Shown here piece by piece: positions 34,494 through 47,089 of a stretch of 64,000 nt of DNA (position 1 is its first letter; each line of letters opens with the position of its first letter). The DNA is from Sipunculus nudus (taxonomy: Eukaryota; Annelida; Sipuncula; Golfingiida; Sipunculidae): the NCBI GenBank assembly GCA_026874595.1, contig CM049316.1:52027676-52091675 (forward strand), written 5' to 3'. The translations under genes and the position numbers were made by a program. Under the pieces are notes generated by a model that saw nothing but the letters and a program-made list of their open reading frames with translations, was not told the DNA's origin and ran no database searches.

Positions 34494-37400
34494 GTACACA
34501 GCTTCATTTGGTCTGTATGAGAGTATTCAGCTTCATTTTATTTGTATCACAGTACACGACTTCATTTGGTTTGTATGACAGTACACAGCTTCATTTGGTC
34601 TGTATGAGAGTATTCAGCTTCATTTTATTTGTATCACAGTACACGGCTTCATTTGATTTGTATGACAGTACACAGCTTCATTTGGTCTGTATGAGAGTAT
34701 TCAGCTCCATTTTATTTGTATCACAGTACACGGCTTCATTTGGTTTGTATGACAGTACACAGCTTCATTTGGTCTGTATGTGGGTATTCAGCTTCATTTT
34801 ATTTGTATCACAGTACACGGCTTTATTTGGTTTGTATGACAGTACTCAGCTTCATTTGGTCTGTATGAGAGTACTCAGCTTCATTTTATTTGTATCACAG
34901 TACACGGCTTTATTTGGTTTATATGACAGTACTCAGTTTCATTTGGTCTGTATGAGAGTATTCAGCTTCATTTTATTTGTATCACAGTACACGGCTTTAT
35001 TTGGTTTATATGACAGTACTCAGTTTCATTTGGTCTGTATGAGAGTATTCAGCTTCATTTTATTTGTATCACAGTACACGGCTTCATTTGGTTTATATGA
35101 CAGTACTCAGCTTCATTTGGTCTGTATGAGAGTACTCAGCTTCATTTTATTTGTATCACAGTACACGGCTTCATTTGGTTTGTATGACAGTACTCAGCTT
35201 CATTTGGTCTGTATGAGAGTATTCATCTTCATTTTATTTGTATCACAGTACACGGCTTCATTTGGTTTGTATGACAGTACACAGCTTCATTTGGTCTGTA
35301 TAAGAGTACTCAGCTTCATTTTATTTTTATCACAGTTCACGGCTTCATTTGGTTTGTATGACAGAACACAGCTCCATTTGGTCTGTAAGAGAGTACTCAG
35401 CTTCATTTTATTTGTATCACAGTACACGGCTTCATTTGGTTTGTATGACAGTACACAGCTTCATTTGGTCTGTATGAGAGTATTCAGCTTCATTTGGTCT
35501 GTATGAGAGTATTCAGCTTCATTTTATTTGTATCACAGTACACGGCTTCATTTGGTTTATATGACAGTACTCAGCTTCATTTGGTCTGTATGAGAGTATT
35601 CAGCTTCATTTTATTTGTATCACAGTACACGGCTTTATTTGGTTTGTATGACAGTACTCAACTTCATTTGGTCTGTATGAGAGTATTCAGCTTCATTTTA
35701 TTTGTATCACAGTACACGGCTTCATTTGGTTTGTATGACAGTACACAGCTTCATTTGGTCTGTATGAGAGTATTCAGCTTCATTTTATTTGTATCACAGT
35801 ACACGGCTTCATTTGGTTTATATGACAGTACTCAGCTTCATTTGGTCTGTATGAGAGTATTCAGCTTCATTTTATTTGTATCACAGTACACGGCTTTATT
35901 TGGTTTATATGACAGTACACAGCTTCATTTGGTCTGTATGAGAGTATTCAGCTTCATTTTATTTGTATCACAGTACACGGCTTCATTTGGTTTATATGAC
36001 AGTACTCAGCTTCATTTGGTCTGTATGAGAGTAATCAGCTTCATTTGGTTTGTATGAGAGTACTCAGCTTCATTTTATTTGTATCACAATACACGGCTTC
36101 ATTTGGTTTGTATGACAGTACACAGCTTCATTTGGTCTGTATGAGAGTATTCAGCTTCATTTTATTTGTTTCACAGTACACGGCTTTATTTGGTTTGTAT
36201 GACAGTACTCAGCTTCATTTGGTTCGTATGAGAGTACTCAGCTTTATTTTATTTGTATCACAGTACACGGCTTCATTTGGTTTGTATGACAGTACACAGC
36301 TTCATTTGGTCTGTATGAGAGTATTCAGCTTCATTTTATTTGTATCACAATACACGGCTTCATATGGTTTGTATGACAGTACACAGCTTCATTTGGTCTG
36401 TATGAGAGTATTCAGCTTCATTTTATTTGTATCACAGTACACGGCTTTTTTTGGTTTGTATGACAGCACTCAGCTTCATTTGGTCTGTATGAGAGTACTC
36501 AGCTTCATTTTATTTGTATCACAGTACACGGCTTCATTTCGTTTGTATGACAGTACACAGCTTCATTTGGTCTGTATGAGAGTATTCAGCTTCATTTTAT
36601 TTGTATCACAGTACACGGCTTTATTTGGTTTATATGACAGTACTCACCTTCATTTGGTCTGTATGTGGGTATTCAGCTTCATTTTATTTGTATCACAGTA
36701 CACGGCTTCATTTGGTTTGTATGACAGTACACAGCTTCATTTGGTCTGTATGAGAGTATTCAGCTTCATTTTCTTTGTATCACAGTACACGGCTTCATTT
36801 GGTTTGTATGACAGTACACAGCTTCATTTGGTCTGTATGAGAGTACTCAGCTTCATTTTATTTTTATCACAGTACACGGCTTTATTTGGTTTGCATGACA
36901 GTACACAGCTTCATTTGGTCTGTATGAGAGTACTCAGCTTCATTTTATTTGTATCACAGTACACGGCTTTATTTTTTTTTATATGACAGTACTCAGCTTC
37001 ATTTGGTTCGTATGAGAGTACTCAGCTTTATTTTATTTGTATCACAGTACACGGCTTCATTTGGTTTGTATGACAGTACACAGCTTCATTTGGTCTGTAT
37101 GAGAGTATTCAGCTTCATTTTATTTGTATCACAGTACACGGCTTCATTTGGTTTATATGACAGTACTCAGATTCATTTGGTCTGTATGAGAGTATTCAGC
37201 TTCATTTTATTTGTATCACAGTACACGGCTTTATTTGGATTATATGACAGTACTCAGCTTCATTTGGTCTGTATGAGAGTATTCAGCTTCATTTTATTTG
37301 TATCACAGTACACGGCTTTATTTGGTTTGTATGACAGTACTCAGCTTCATTTGGTCTGTATGAGAGTATTCAGCTTCATTTTATTTGTATCACAGTACAC

Positions 37401-38542
37401 GGCTTCATTTGGTTTGTATGACAGTACACAGCTTCATTTGGTCTGTATGAGAGTATTCAGCTTCATTTTATTTGTATCACAGTACACGGCTTCATTTGGT
37501 TTATATGACATTACTCAGCTTCATTTGGTCTGTATGAGAGTATTCAGCTTCATTTTATTTGTATCACAGTACACAGCTTCATTTGGTTTGTATGACAGTA
37601 CTCAGCTTCATTTGGTTTGTATGAGAGTACTCAGCTCCATTTGGTTTGTATGAGAGTACTCAGCTTAATTTGGTTTGTATGAGAGTACTCAGCTTCATTT
37701 TATTTGTATCACAGTACACGGCTTCATTTGGTTTGTATGACATTACTCAGCTTCATTTGGTTTGTATGAGAGTACTCAGCTTCATTTTATTTGTATCACA
37801 GTACACGGCTTCATTTGGTTTGTATGACAGTACTCAGCTTCATTTGGTTCGTATGAGAGTATTCAGCTTCATTTTTTTGTATCACAGTACACGGCTTTAT
37901 TTGGTTTATATGACAGTACTTAGCTTCATTTGGTTTGTATGAAAGTACTCAGCTTCATTTTATTTGTATCACAGTACACGGCTTCATTTGGTTTGTATGA
38001 CAGTGCTCAGCTTCATTTGGTGTGTATGAGAGTACTCAGCTTCATTTTATTTGTATCACAGTACACGGCTTCATTTGGTTTGTATGACAGTACTCAGCTT
38101 CATTTGGTCTGTATGTGAGTATTCAGCTTCATTTTATTTGTATCACAGTACACGGCTTTATTTGGTTTATATGACAGTACTCAGCTTCATTTGGTCTGTA
38201 TGAGAGTACTCAGCTTCATTTTATTTGTATCACAGTACACGGCTTCATTTGGTTTGTATGACAGTACACAGCTTCATTTGGTCTGTATGAGAGTATTCAG
38301 CTTCATTTTATTTGTATCACAGTACAAGGCTTTATTTGGTTTATATGACAGTACTCGGCTTCATTTGGTCTGTATGAGAGTATTCAGCTTCATTTTATTT
38401 GTATTACAGTACACGGCTCATTTGGTTTGTATGACAGTACTCAGCTTCATTTGGTCTGTATGGGAGTATTCAGCTTCATTTTATTTGTATCACAGTACAC
38501 GGCTCATTTGGTTTGTATGACAGTACTCAGCTTCATTTGGTC
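34494..38542 (+). repeat. A-B-C array with nine-T marker and B-B-B landmark
   Basis: Regular HOR array. Markers are TTTGATTTG (near 34652), ATTCATCTTC (near 35221), two adjacent B monomers near 35480, a nine-T run at 36972-36980 where GG within TTTGGTTT is replaced by TTT, GGTTTGCATGAC near 36890, and the B-B-B triplet at 37611. All recur at +12,519, +16,577 and, from 34247, +26,142. The array ends in the GGCTCATTTGG pair before the A-only island. No gene is seen. Confidence 0.87.
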
Positions 38543-38948
38543 TGTATGACAGCACACAACTTCATTTGGTTTGTATGACAGTACACAGCTTCATTTGGTT
38601 TGTATGACAGTACTCAGCTTCATTTGGTTTGTATGACAGAACTCAGCTTCATCGGGTTTGTATGACAGCACACAACTTCATTTGGTTTGTATGGCAGTAC
38701 ACAGCTTCTTTTGGTTTGTATGACAGCACACGGCTTCATTTGGTTTGTATGACAGTTCCCAGCTTCATTTGGTTTTTATGACAGCACACGGCTCCATTTG
38801 GCTTGTATGACAGTTCCCATCTTCATTTGGATTTTATCAAAGTAGTCAGCTCCATTTGGTTTGTATGACAGTACTCAGCTTTATTTGGTTTGTATGACAG
38901 TACACAGCTTCATTTGGTTTGTATGACAGTACACAGCTTCATTTGGTC
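38543..38948 (+). repeat. A-only diverged monomer island, copy 3
   Basis: Fourteen A-class monomers matching the island at 24722 (offset 13,821), with the same internal order and the same diagnostic variants. It lies inside the first 12,519-bp unit; its counterpart in the second unit is split by the 4,058-bp duplication (51062 and 55120). Confidence 0.93.
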
Positions 38949-41522
38949 TGTATGAGAGTATTCAGCTTCATTTTATTTGTATCGCAGTACACGGCTTTAT
39001 TTGGTTTATATGACAGTACTCACCTTCATTTGGTCTGTATGTGGGTATTCAGCTTCATTTTATTTGCATCACAGTACACGGCTTCATTTGGTTTGTATGT
39101 CAGTACACAGCTTCATTTGGTCTGTATGAGAGTATTCAGCTTCATTTTATTTGTATCACAGTACACGGCTTCATTTGGTTTGTATGACAGTACACAGCTT
39201 CATTTGGTCTGTATGAGAGTACTCAGCTTCATTTTCTTTGTATCACAGTACACGGCTTCATTTGGTTTGTATGACAGTACACAGCTTCATTTGGTCTGTA
39301 TGAGAGTACTCAGCTTCATTTTATTTGTATCACAGTACACGGCTTTATTTGGTTTATATGACAGTACTCAGCTTCATTTGGTTCGTATGAGAGTACTCAG
39401 CTTCATTTTATTTGTATCACAGTACACGGCTTCATTTGGTTTGTATGACAGTACACAGCTTCATTTGGTCTGTATGAGAGTATTCAGCTTCATTTTATTT
39501 GTATCACAGTACACGGCTTTATTTGGTTTATATGACAGTACACAGCTTCATTTGGTCTGTATGAGAGTATTCAGCTTCATTTTATTTGTATCACAGTACA
39601 CGGCTTCATTTGGTTTGTATGACAGTACACAGCTTCATTTGGTCTGTATGAGAGTATTCAGCTTCATTTTATTTGTATCACAGTACACGGCTTCATTTGG
39701 TTTGTATGACAGTACACAGCTTCATTTGGTCTGTATGAGAGTATTCAGCTTCATTTTATTTGTATCACAGTACACGGCTTCATTTGGTTTGTATGACAGT
39801 ACTCAGCTTCATTTGGTCTGTATGAGAGTACTCAGCTTCATTTTTTTGTATCACAGTACACGGCTTCATTTGGTTTGTATGACAGTACACGGCTTCATTT
39901 GGTCTGTATGAGAGTATTCAGCTTCATTTTATTTGTATCACAGTACACGGCTTCATTTGGTTTGTATGACAGTACACAGCTTCATTTGGTCTGTATGAGA
40001 GTATTCAGCTTCATTTTATTTGTATCACAGTACACGGCTTCATTTGGTTTGTATGACAGTACACAGCTTCATTTGGTTTGTATGTGGGTATTCAGCTTCA
40101 TTTTATTTGTATCACAGTACACGGCTTTATTTGGTTTGTATGACAGTACTCAGCTTCATTTGGTCTGTATGAGAGTACTCAGCTTCATTTTATTTGTATC
40201 ACAGTACACGGCTTCATTTGGTTTGTATGACAGTACACAGCTTCATTTGGTCTGTATGAGAGTATTCAGCTTCATTTTATTTGTATCACAGTACACGGCT
40301 TCATTTGGTTTATATGACAGTACTCAGCTTCATTTGGTCTGTATGAGAGTATTCAGCTTCATTTTATTTGTATCACAGTACACGGCTTTATTTGGTTTGT
40401 ATGACAGTACTCAACTTCATTTGGTCTGTATGAGAGTATTCAGCTTCATTTTATTTGTATCACAGTACACGGCTTCATTTGGTTTGTATGACAGTACACA
40501 GCTTCATTTGGTCTGTATGAGAGTATTCAGCTTCATTTTATTTGTATCACAGTATACGGCTTCATTTGGTTTATATGACAGTACTCAGCTTCATTTGGTC
40601 TGTATGAGAGTATTCAGCTTCATTTTCTTTGTATCACAGTACACGGCTTTATTTGGTTGATATGACAGTACTCAGCTTCATTTGGTCTGTATGAGAGTAT
40701 TCAGCTTCATTTTATTTGTATCACAGTACACGGCTTCATTTGGTTTGTATGACAGTACTCAGCTTCATTTGGTCTGTATGAGAGTAATCAGCTTCATTTG
40801 GTTTGTATGAGAGTACTCAGCTTCATTTTATTTGTATCACAATACACGGCTTCATTTGGTTTGTATGACAGTACACAGCTTCATTTGGTCTGTATGAGAG
40901 TATTCAGCTTCATTTTATTTGTTTCACAGTACACGGCTTTATTTGGTTTGTATGACAGTACTCAGCTTCATTTGGTTCGTATGAGAGTACTCAGCTTTAT
41001 TTTATTTGTATCACAGTACACGGCTTCATTTGGTTTGTATGACAGTACACAGCTTCATTTGGTCTGTATGAGAGTATTCAGCTTCATTTTATTTGTATCA
41101 CAATACACGGCTTCATTTGGTTTGTATGACAGTACACAGCTTCATTTGGTCTGTATGAGAGTATTCAGCTTCATTTTATTTGTATCACAGTACACGGCTT
41201 TTTTTGGTTTGTATGACAATACTCAGCTTCATTTGGTCTGTATGAGAGTACTCAGCTTCATTTTATTTGTATCACAGTACACGGCTTCATTTCGTTTGTA
41301 TGACAGTACACAGCTTCATTTGGTCTGTATGAGAGTATTCAGCTTCATTTTATTTGTATCACAGTACACGGCTTTATTTGGTTTATATGACAGTACTCAC
41401 CTTCATTTGGTCTGTATGTGGGTATTCAGCTTCATTTTATTTGTATCACAGTACACGGCTTCATTTGGTTTGTATGACAGTACACAGCTTCATTTGGTCT
41501 GTATGAGAGTATTCAGCTTCAT
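38949..41522 (+). repeat. A-B-C array with TGA-bearing monomer
   Basis: Resembles 25128 onward, with one distinctive change: GGTTGATATGAC at about 40655, which puts a TGA at 40658-40660 into the otherwise open frame. The same base is at 57235-57237, offset 16,577 (12,519 + 4,058), and nowhere else that I found, so these two segments are sister copies. No gene is seen. Confidence 0.86.
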
Positions 41523-44500
41523 TTGGTCTGTATGAGAGTATTCAGCTTCATTTTATTTGTATCACAGTACACGGCTTTATTTGGTTTATATGACAGTACT
41601 CAGTTTCATTTGGTCTGTATGAGAGTATTCAGCTTCATTTTATTTGTATCACAGTACACGGCTTCATTTGGTTTATATGACAGTACTCAGCTTCATTTGG
41701 TCTGTATGAGAGTACTCAGCTTCATTTTATTTGTATCACAGTACACGGCTTCATTTGGTTTGTATGACAGTACTCAGCTTCATTTGGTCTGTATGAGAGT
41801 ATTCAGCTTCATTTTATTTGTATCACAGTACACGGCTTCATTTGGTTTGTATGACAGTACACAGCTTCATTTGGTCTGTATTAGAGTACTCAGCTTCATT
41901 TTATTTTTATCACAGTTCACGGCTTCATTTGGTTTGTATGACAGAACACAGCTCCATTTGGTCTGTAAGAGAGTACTCAGCTTCATTTTATTTGTATCAC
42001 AGTACACGGCATCATTTGGTTTGTATGACAGTACACAGCTTCATTTGGTCTGTATGAGAGTATTCAGCTTCATTTGGTCTGTATGAGAGTATTCAGCTTC
42101 ATTTTATTTGTATCACAGTACACGGCTTCATTTGGTTTATATGACAGTACTCAGCTTCATTTGGTCTGTATGAGAGTATTCAGCTTCATTTTATTTGTAT
42201 CACAGTACACGGCTTTATTTGATTTAAATGACAGTACTCACCTTCATTTGGTCTGTATGTGGGTATTCAGCTTCATTTTATTTGTATCACAGTACACGGC
42301 TTCATTTGGTTTGTATGACAGTACACAGCTTCATTTGGTCTGTATGAGAGTATTCAGCTTCATTTTATTTGTATCACAGTACACGGCTTCATTTGGTTTG
42401 TATGACAGTACACAGCTTCATTTGGTCTGTATGAGAGTATTCAGCTTCATTTTATTTGTATCACAGTACACGGCTTCATTTGGTTTTATGACAGTACACA
42501 GCTTCATTTGGTCTGTATGAGAGTACTCAGCTTCATTTTATTTTTATCACAGTACACGGCTTCATTTGGTTTGTATGACAGTACACAGCTTCATTTGGTC
42601 TGTATGAGAGTACTCAGCTTCATTTTATTTGTATCACAGTATACGGCTTTATTTGGTTTATATGACAGTACTCAGCTTCATTTGGTTCGTATGAGAGTAC
42701 TCAGCTTCATTTTATTTGTATCACAGTACACGGCTTCATTTGGTTTGTATGACAGTACTCAGCTTCATTTGGTCTGTATGAGAGTACTCAGCTTCATTTT
42801 TTTGTATCACAGTACACGGCTTCATTTGGTTTGTATGACAGTACACGGCTTCATTTGGTCTGTATGAGAGTATTCAGCTTCATTTTATTTGTATCACAGT
42901 ACACGGCTTCATTTGGTTTGTATGACAGTACACAGCTTCATTTGGTCTGTATGAGAGTATTCAGCTTCATTTTATTTGTATCACAGTACACGGCTTCATT
43001 TGGTTTGTATGACAGTACACAGCTTCATTTGGTTTGTATGTGGGTATTCAGCTTCATTTTATTTGTATCACAGTACACGGCTTTATTTGGTTTGTATGAC
43101 AGTACTCAGCTTCATTTGGTCTGTATGAGAGTACTCAGCTTCATTTTATTTGTATCACAGTACACGGCTTCATTTGGTTTGTATGACAGTACACAGCTTC
43201 ATTTGGTCTGTATGAGAGTATTCAGCTTCATTTTATTTGTATCACAGTACACGGCTTCATTTGGTTTATATGACAGTACTCAGCTTCATTTGGTCTGTAT
43301 GAGAGTATTCAGCTTCATTTTATTTGTATCACAGTACACGGCTTTATTTGGTTTGTATGACAGTACTCAACTTCATTTGGTCTGTATGAGAGTATTCAGC
43401 TTCATTTTATTTGTATCACAGTACACGGCTTCATTTGGTTTGTATGACAGTACACAGCTTCATTTGGTCTGTATGAGAGTATTCAGCTTCATTTTATTTG
43501 TATCACAGTATACGGCTTCATTTGGTTTATATGACAGTACTCAGCTTCATTTGGTCTGTATGAGAGTATTCAGCTTCATTTTCTTTGTATCACAGTACAC
43601 GGCTTTATTTGGTTTATATGACAGTACTCAGCTTCATTTGGTCTGTATGAGAATATTCAGCTTCATTTTATTTGTATCACAGTACACGGCTTCATTTGGT
43701 TTGTATGACAGTACTCAGCTTCATTTGGTCTGTATGAGAGTAATCAGCTTCATTTGGTTTGTATGAGAGTACTCAGCTTCATTTTATTTGTATCACAATA
43801 CACGGCTTCATTTGGTTTGCATGACAGTACACAGCTTCATTTGGTCTGTATGAGAGTATTCAGCTTCATTTTATTTGTTTCACAGTACACGGCTTTATTT
43901 GGTTTGTATGACAGTACTCAGCTTCATTTGGTTCGTATGAGAGTACTCAGCTTTATTTTATTTGTATCACAGTACACGGCTTCATTTGGTTTGTATGACA
44001 GTACACAGCTTCATTTGGTCTGTATGAGAGTATTCAGCTTCATTTTATTTGTATCACAATACACGGCTTCATTTGGTTTGTATGACAGTACACAGCTTCA
44101 TTTGGTCTGTATGAGAGTATTCAGCTTCATTTTATTTGTATCACAGTACACGGCTTTTTTTGGTTTGTATGACAATACTCAGCTTCATTTGGTCTGTATG
44201 AGAGTACTCAGCTTCATTTTATTTGTATCACAGTACACGGCTTCATTTCGTTTGTATGACAGTACACAGCTTCATTTGGTCTGTATGAGAGTATTCAGCT
44301 TCATTTTATTTGTATCACAGTACACGGCTTTATTTGGTTTATATGACAGTACTCACCTTCATTTGGTCTGTATGTGGGTATTCAGCTTCATTTTATTTGT
44401 ATCACAGTACACGGCTTCATTTGGTTTGTATGACAGTACACAGCTTCATTTGGTCTGTATGAGAGTATTCAGCTTCATTTTATTTGTATCACAGTACACG

Positions 44501-47089
44501 GCTTCATTTGGTTTTATGACAGTACACAGCTTCATTTGGTCTGTATGAGAGTACTCAGCTTCATTTTATTTTTATCACAGTACACGGCTTCATTTGGTTT
44601 GTATGACAGTACACAGCTTCATTTGGTCTGTATGAGAGTACTCAGCTTCATTTTATTTGTATCACAGTACACGGCTTTATTTGGTTTATATGACAGTACT
44701 CAGCTTCATTTGGTTCGTATTTGAGTACTCAGCTTTATTTTATTTGTATCACAGTACACGGCTTCATTTGGTTTGTATGACAGTACACAGCTTCATTTGG
44801 TCTGTATGAGAGTATTCAGCTTCATTTTATTTGTATCACAGTACACGGCTTCATTTGGTTTATATGACAGTACTCAGATTCATTTGGTCTGTATGAGAGT
44901 ATTCAGCTTCATTTTATTTGTATCACAGTACACGGCTTTATTTGGATTATATGACAGTACTCAGCTTCATTTGGTCTGTATGAGAGTATTCAGCTTCATT
45001 TTATTTGTATCACAGTACACGGCTTCATTTGGTTTATATGACAGTACTCAGCTTCATTTGGTTTGTATGAGAGTACTCAGCTTCATTTGGTTTGTATGAG
45101 AGTACTCAGCTTCATTTTATTTGTATCACAATAGACGGCTTCATTTGGTTTGTATGACAGTACACAGCTTCATTTGGTCTGTATGAGAGTATTCACCTTC
45201 ATTTTATTTGTATCACAGTACACGGCTTCATTTGGTTTGTATGAGAGTACTCAGCTTCATTTGGTCTGTATGAGAGTACTCAGCTTCATTTTTTTGTATC
45301 ACAGTACACGGCTTCATTTGGTTTGTATGACTATACACAGCTTCATTTGGTCTGTATGAGAGTACTCAGCTTCATTTTTTTGTATCACAGTACACGGCTT
45401 CATTTGGTTTGTATGACAGTACACAGCTTCATTTGGTCTGTATGAGAGTATTCAGCTTCATTTTATTTGTATCACAGTACACGGCTTCATTTGATTTGTA
45501 TGACAGTACACAGCTTCATTTGGTCTGTATGAGAGTATTCAGCTCCATTTTATTTGTATCACAGTACACGGCTTCATTTGGTTTGTATGACAGTACACAG
45601 CTTCATTTGGTCTGTATGTGGGTATTCAGCTTCATTTTATTTGTATCACAGTACACGGCTTTATTTGGTTTGTATGACAGTACTCAGCTTCATTTGGTCT
45701 GTATGAGAGTACTCAGCTTCATTTTATTTGTATCACAGTACACGGCTTTATTTGGTTTATATGACAGTACTCAGTTTCATTTGGTCTGTATGAGAGTATT
45801 CAGCTTCATTTTATTTGTATCACAGTACACGGCTTTATTTGGTTTATATGACAGTACTCAGTTTCATTTGGTCTGTATGAGAGTATTCAGCTTCATTTTA
45901 TTTGTATCACAGTACACGGCTTCATTTGGTTTATATGACAGTACTCAGCTTCATTTGGTCTATATGAGAGTACTCAGCTTCATTTTATTTGTATCACAGT
46001 ACACGGCTTCATTTGGTTTGTATGACAGTACTCAGCTTCATTTGGTCTGTATGAGAGTATTCAGCTTCATTTTATTTGTATCACAGTACACGGCTTCATT
46101 TGGTTTGTATGACAGTACACAGCTTCATTTGGTCTGTATTAGAGTACTCAGCTTCATTTTATTTTTATCACAGTTCACGGCTTCATTTGGTTTGTATGAC
46201 AGAACACAGCTCCATTTGGTCTGTAAGAGAGTACTCAGCTTCATTTTATTTGTATCACAGTACACGGCATCATTTGGTTTGTATGACAGTACACAGCTTC
46301 ATTTGGTCTGTATGAGAGTATTCAGCTTCATTTGGTCTGTATGAGAGTATTCAGCTTCATTTTATTTGTATCACAGTACACGGCTTCATTTGGTTTATAT
46401 GACAGTACTCAGCTTCATTTGGTCTGTATGAGAGTATTCAGCTTCATTTTATTTGTATCACAGTACACGGCTTTATTTGATTTAAATGACAGTACTCACC
46501 TTCATTTGGTCTGTATGTGGGTATTCAGCTTCATTTTATTTGTATCACAGTACACGGCTTCATTTGGTTTGTATGACAGTACACAGCTTCATTTGGTCTG
46601 TATGAGAGTATTCAGCTTCATTTTATTTGTATCACAGTACACGGCTTCATTTGGTTTGTATGACAGTACACAGCTTCATTTGGTCTGTATGAGAGTATTC
46701 AGCTTCATTTTATTTGTATCACAGTACACGGCTTCATTTGGTTTTATGACAGTACACAGCTTCATTTGGTCTGTATGAGAGTACTCAGCTTCATTTTATT
46801 TTTATCACAGTACACGGCTTCATTTGGTTTGTATGACAGTACACAGCTTCATTTGGTCTGTATGAGAGTACTCAGCTTCATTTTATTTGTATCACAGTAT
46901 ACGGCTTTATTTGGTTTATATGACAGTACTCAGCTTCATTTGGTTCGTATGAGAGTACTCAGCTTTATTTTATTTGTATCACAGTACACGGCTTCATTTG
47001 GTTTGTATGACAGTACACAGCTTCATTTGGTCTGTATGAGAGTATTCAGCTTCATTTTATTTGTATCACAGTACACGACTTCATTTGGT
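41523..47089 (+). repeat. 12,519-bp segmental duplication, copy 2 (left part)
   Basis: Direct continuation of the duplication, matching 29004-34570. It contains the copies of the 4,258-bp unit, the 229-bp cassette at 45180-45408, the TGA-making change at 44722 and GGTCTATATGAG at 45962. Relative to the resumed unit near 58.2-59.4 kb, 1,302 bp are missing at the 41523 junction. No gene is seen. Confidence 0.87.

Larger units (their letters stand above)
29004..41522 (+). repeat. 12,519-bp segmental duplication, copy 1
   Basis: Everything from about 29004 recurs from 41523 at a constant offset of 12,519 bp: TTTGATTTAAAT (29699 to 42218), the TGA-making change at 32203 (to 44722), the nine-T run at 36972 (to 49491) and the B-B-B landmark at 37611 (to 50130). 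Translations of the homologous open frames that I compared are identical. The junction at about 41490-41525 is two B monomers in a row where a C should lie between. The block includes the A-only island at 38543. Confidence 0.88.

Noticed and set aside
36970..36990. Nine-T run as a retroposon tail or Pol III terminator
   Set aside because: It lies inside a monomer as a local change of GG to TTT, with normal satellite on both sides and no A/B-box gene upstream.
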